A stretch of 64,000 bases of DNA, from NCBI GenBank assembly GCA_009869945.1, contig WIXG01000110.1, forward strand, positions 1-64,000, written 5' to 3'. This DNA comes from Mesaphorura yosii (lineage: Eukaryota; Arthropoda; Collembola; Poduromorpha; Tullbergiidae). Below are positions 63,509 to 64,000 of this stretch, in pieces; within the stretch, counting starts at the first letter, position 1; each line of letters starts with the position of its first letter. A program made the position numbers and the translations under genes. A model generated the notes under the pieces. That model had not been told where the DNA came from and ran no database searches. It saw only the letters and a program-made list of their open reading frames with translations.

Positions 63509-64000
63509 CTAACACAAGATATAAATGTTATTGCAAGCGGTCAGATTAGTCGTGTTAAATAGTGACAGTTCCATCAATTACCAGTAATGGTTGTCGCCCG
63601 ATGGCTGACGCAACTAGACCAAACGTGCCAATGAAATGATACATGTTTGCCGTACGAAAACTGTGCTTCTGTTCTTCAGGAATATGTTCATTGATCATGA
63701 TAACTGTAATGAGTTAATAATTGCAGTCATTCAGTAAGTGAACGTGATTCGACCCGATGCATGCTCAAACTCTGGCTTCTTACCATGAGCTCCGTAAGCT
63801 CCCAGGCCAACGGCGAGAGCACCTGACAATTGTAATCTGTTATACACACCTCACCGCGCAATAATTTCTTAATACCAAATTACCAGATATTCCCGCAAGT
63901 CGTATCATTGATCTACCACTCGTGGACAAAGAGCTGAAGATTGGATTTCCTGTGCAGCACGCCTTGTTGACTTTCTTCGGTGATAACAATGCTGCGCTGG
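63365..64000 (-). CDS. Tmem256: TMEM256 family (DUF423) small membrane protein, 5' end beyond the window
   Basis: Four - strand exons, read from the right edge: 64000-63884 (partial), 63822-63784, 63703-63582 and 63508-63365, with GT-AG borders and phases 1, 1, 0. The protein reads RSMIRLAGISGALAVGLGAYGAHG, then INEHIPEEQKHSFRTANMYH, FIGTFGLVASAIGRQPLL, TGLLMATGTLVFCGSCYYHG, MTGDPRIKKIAPFGG and TTLILAWLSLIW, followed by the stop TAA (63367-63365). The GAYGAHG, ANMYHFIG and LFCGS/APFGGTxLIxxW blocks are the signature of this family of about four-helix membrane proteins. The molecular role of the family is poorly known. It converges with castor, about 1.45 kb stop to stop. Confidence 0.92.
63582..63703 (-). 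CDS. Tmem256: TMEM256 third exon (counted from the right edge)
   Basis: 122 bp. Acceptor attacag, donor gtaatt. It encodes the hydrophilic INEHIPEEQKHSF segment, FRTANMYHFIGTFGLVASA and the end of the second hydrophobic segment. Confidence 0.92.
63784..63822 (-). CDS. Tmem256: TMEM256 second exon (counted from the right edge), 39 bp
   Basis: A micro-exon encoding GALAVGLGAYGAHG, the family's most conserved block. Acceptor ttgtcag, donor gtaaga, phase 1 on both sides. Confidence 0.92.
63884..64000 (-). CDS. Tmem256: TMEM256 first visible exon, partial
   Basis: An open frame from the window edge to the donor gtaatt. It encodes NKACCTGNPIFSSLSTSGRS, then MIRLAGIS leading into the first hydrophobic segment. 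The initiator Met is not in the window unless the internal Met of SMIRL is used, which would make an unusually short N-terminus. Confidence 0.8.

Overview
This is an animal nuclear DNA window, AT-rich by eye, and almost certainly from an arthropod. One large gene on the + strand dominates it: a castor-type zinc-finger transcription factor (arthropod castor/cas; vertebrate CASZ1). I could chain 21 coding exons (33854-61911) with GT-AG borders. Every junction keeps the reading frame, and the chain gives a 1596-residue protein. The thirteen introns in its 3' part are all 58-91 bp, the size seen in compact arthropod genomes such as the water flea Daphnia. A Daphnia-like crustacean is my best guess, but the sequence alone does not prove it.

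Layout. Positions 4-478 hold a small non-autonomous Tc1/mariner-like DNA transposon with 25-bp terminal inverted repeats and TA target duplications. From 481 to about 32.6 kb I find no gene, RNA gene or other mobile element; the open frames there look like chance. A TATA-plus-initiator arrangement lies at 32590-32625, about 1.2 kb before the first coding exon. Exons 1-5 (33854-35708) encode a low-complexity N-terminal region with several short motifs that look like co-repressor contacts. A 17.5-kb intron follows, then a lone 62-bp exon (53244-53305), then exon 7 (54385-54760). Exons 8-21 (57666-61911) are tightly packed and encode twelve castor-type zinc-finger units, an AT-hook and a Ser/Pro-rich linker. 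The castor 3' UTR and a polyadenylation signal (62927) follow.

At the right edge, on the - strand and tail-to-tail with castor, lies most of a TMEM256 (DUF423 family) gene in four exons. Its start codon is beyond position 64000.

How it fits together. Castor is a neural-lineage and tissue-patterning regulator in animals. A long upstream desert plus a very long intron is what one expects of a developmental regulator with distributed enhancers. The protein appears to combine DNA contact (fingers, AT-hook) with repression motifs: PxDL(S) sites like those bound by CtBP, and an RK-x-x-x-PR-x-I segment resembling the NuRD-recruiting motif of FOG and SALL proteins. An in-frame alternative donor in exon 3 could remove one CtBP-like site. 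I found no operon, CRISPR array, viral fossil or clearly novel system; the most interesting points concern the architecture of this castor gene.
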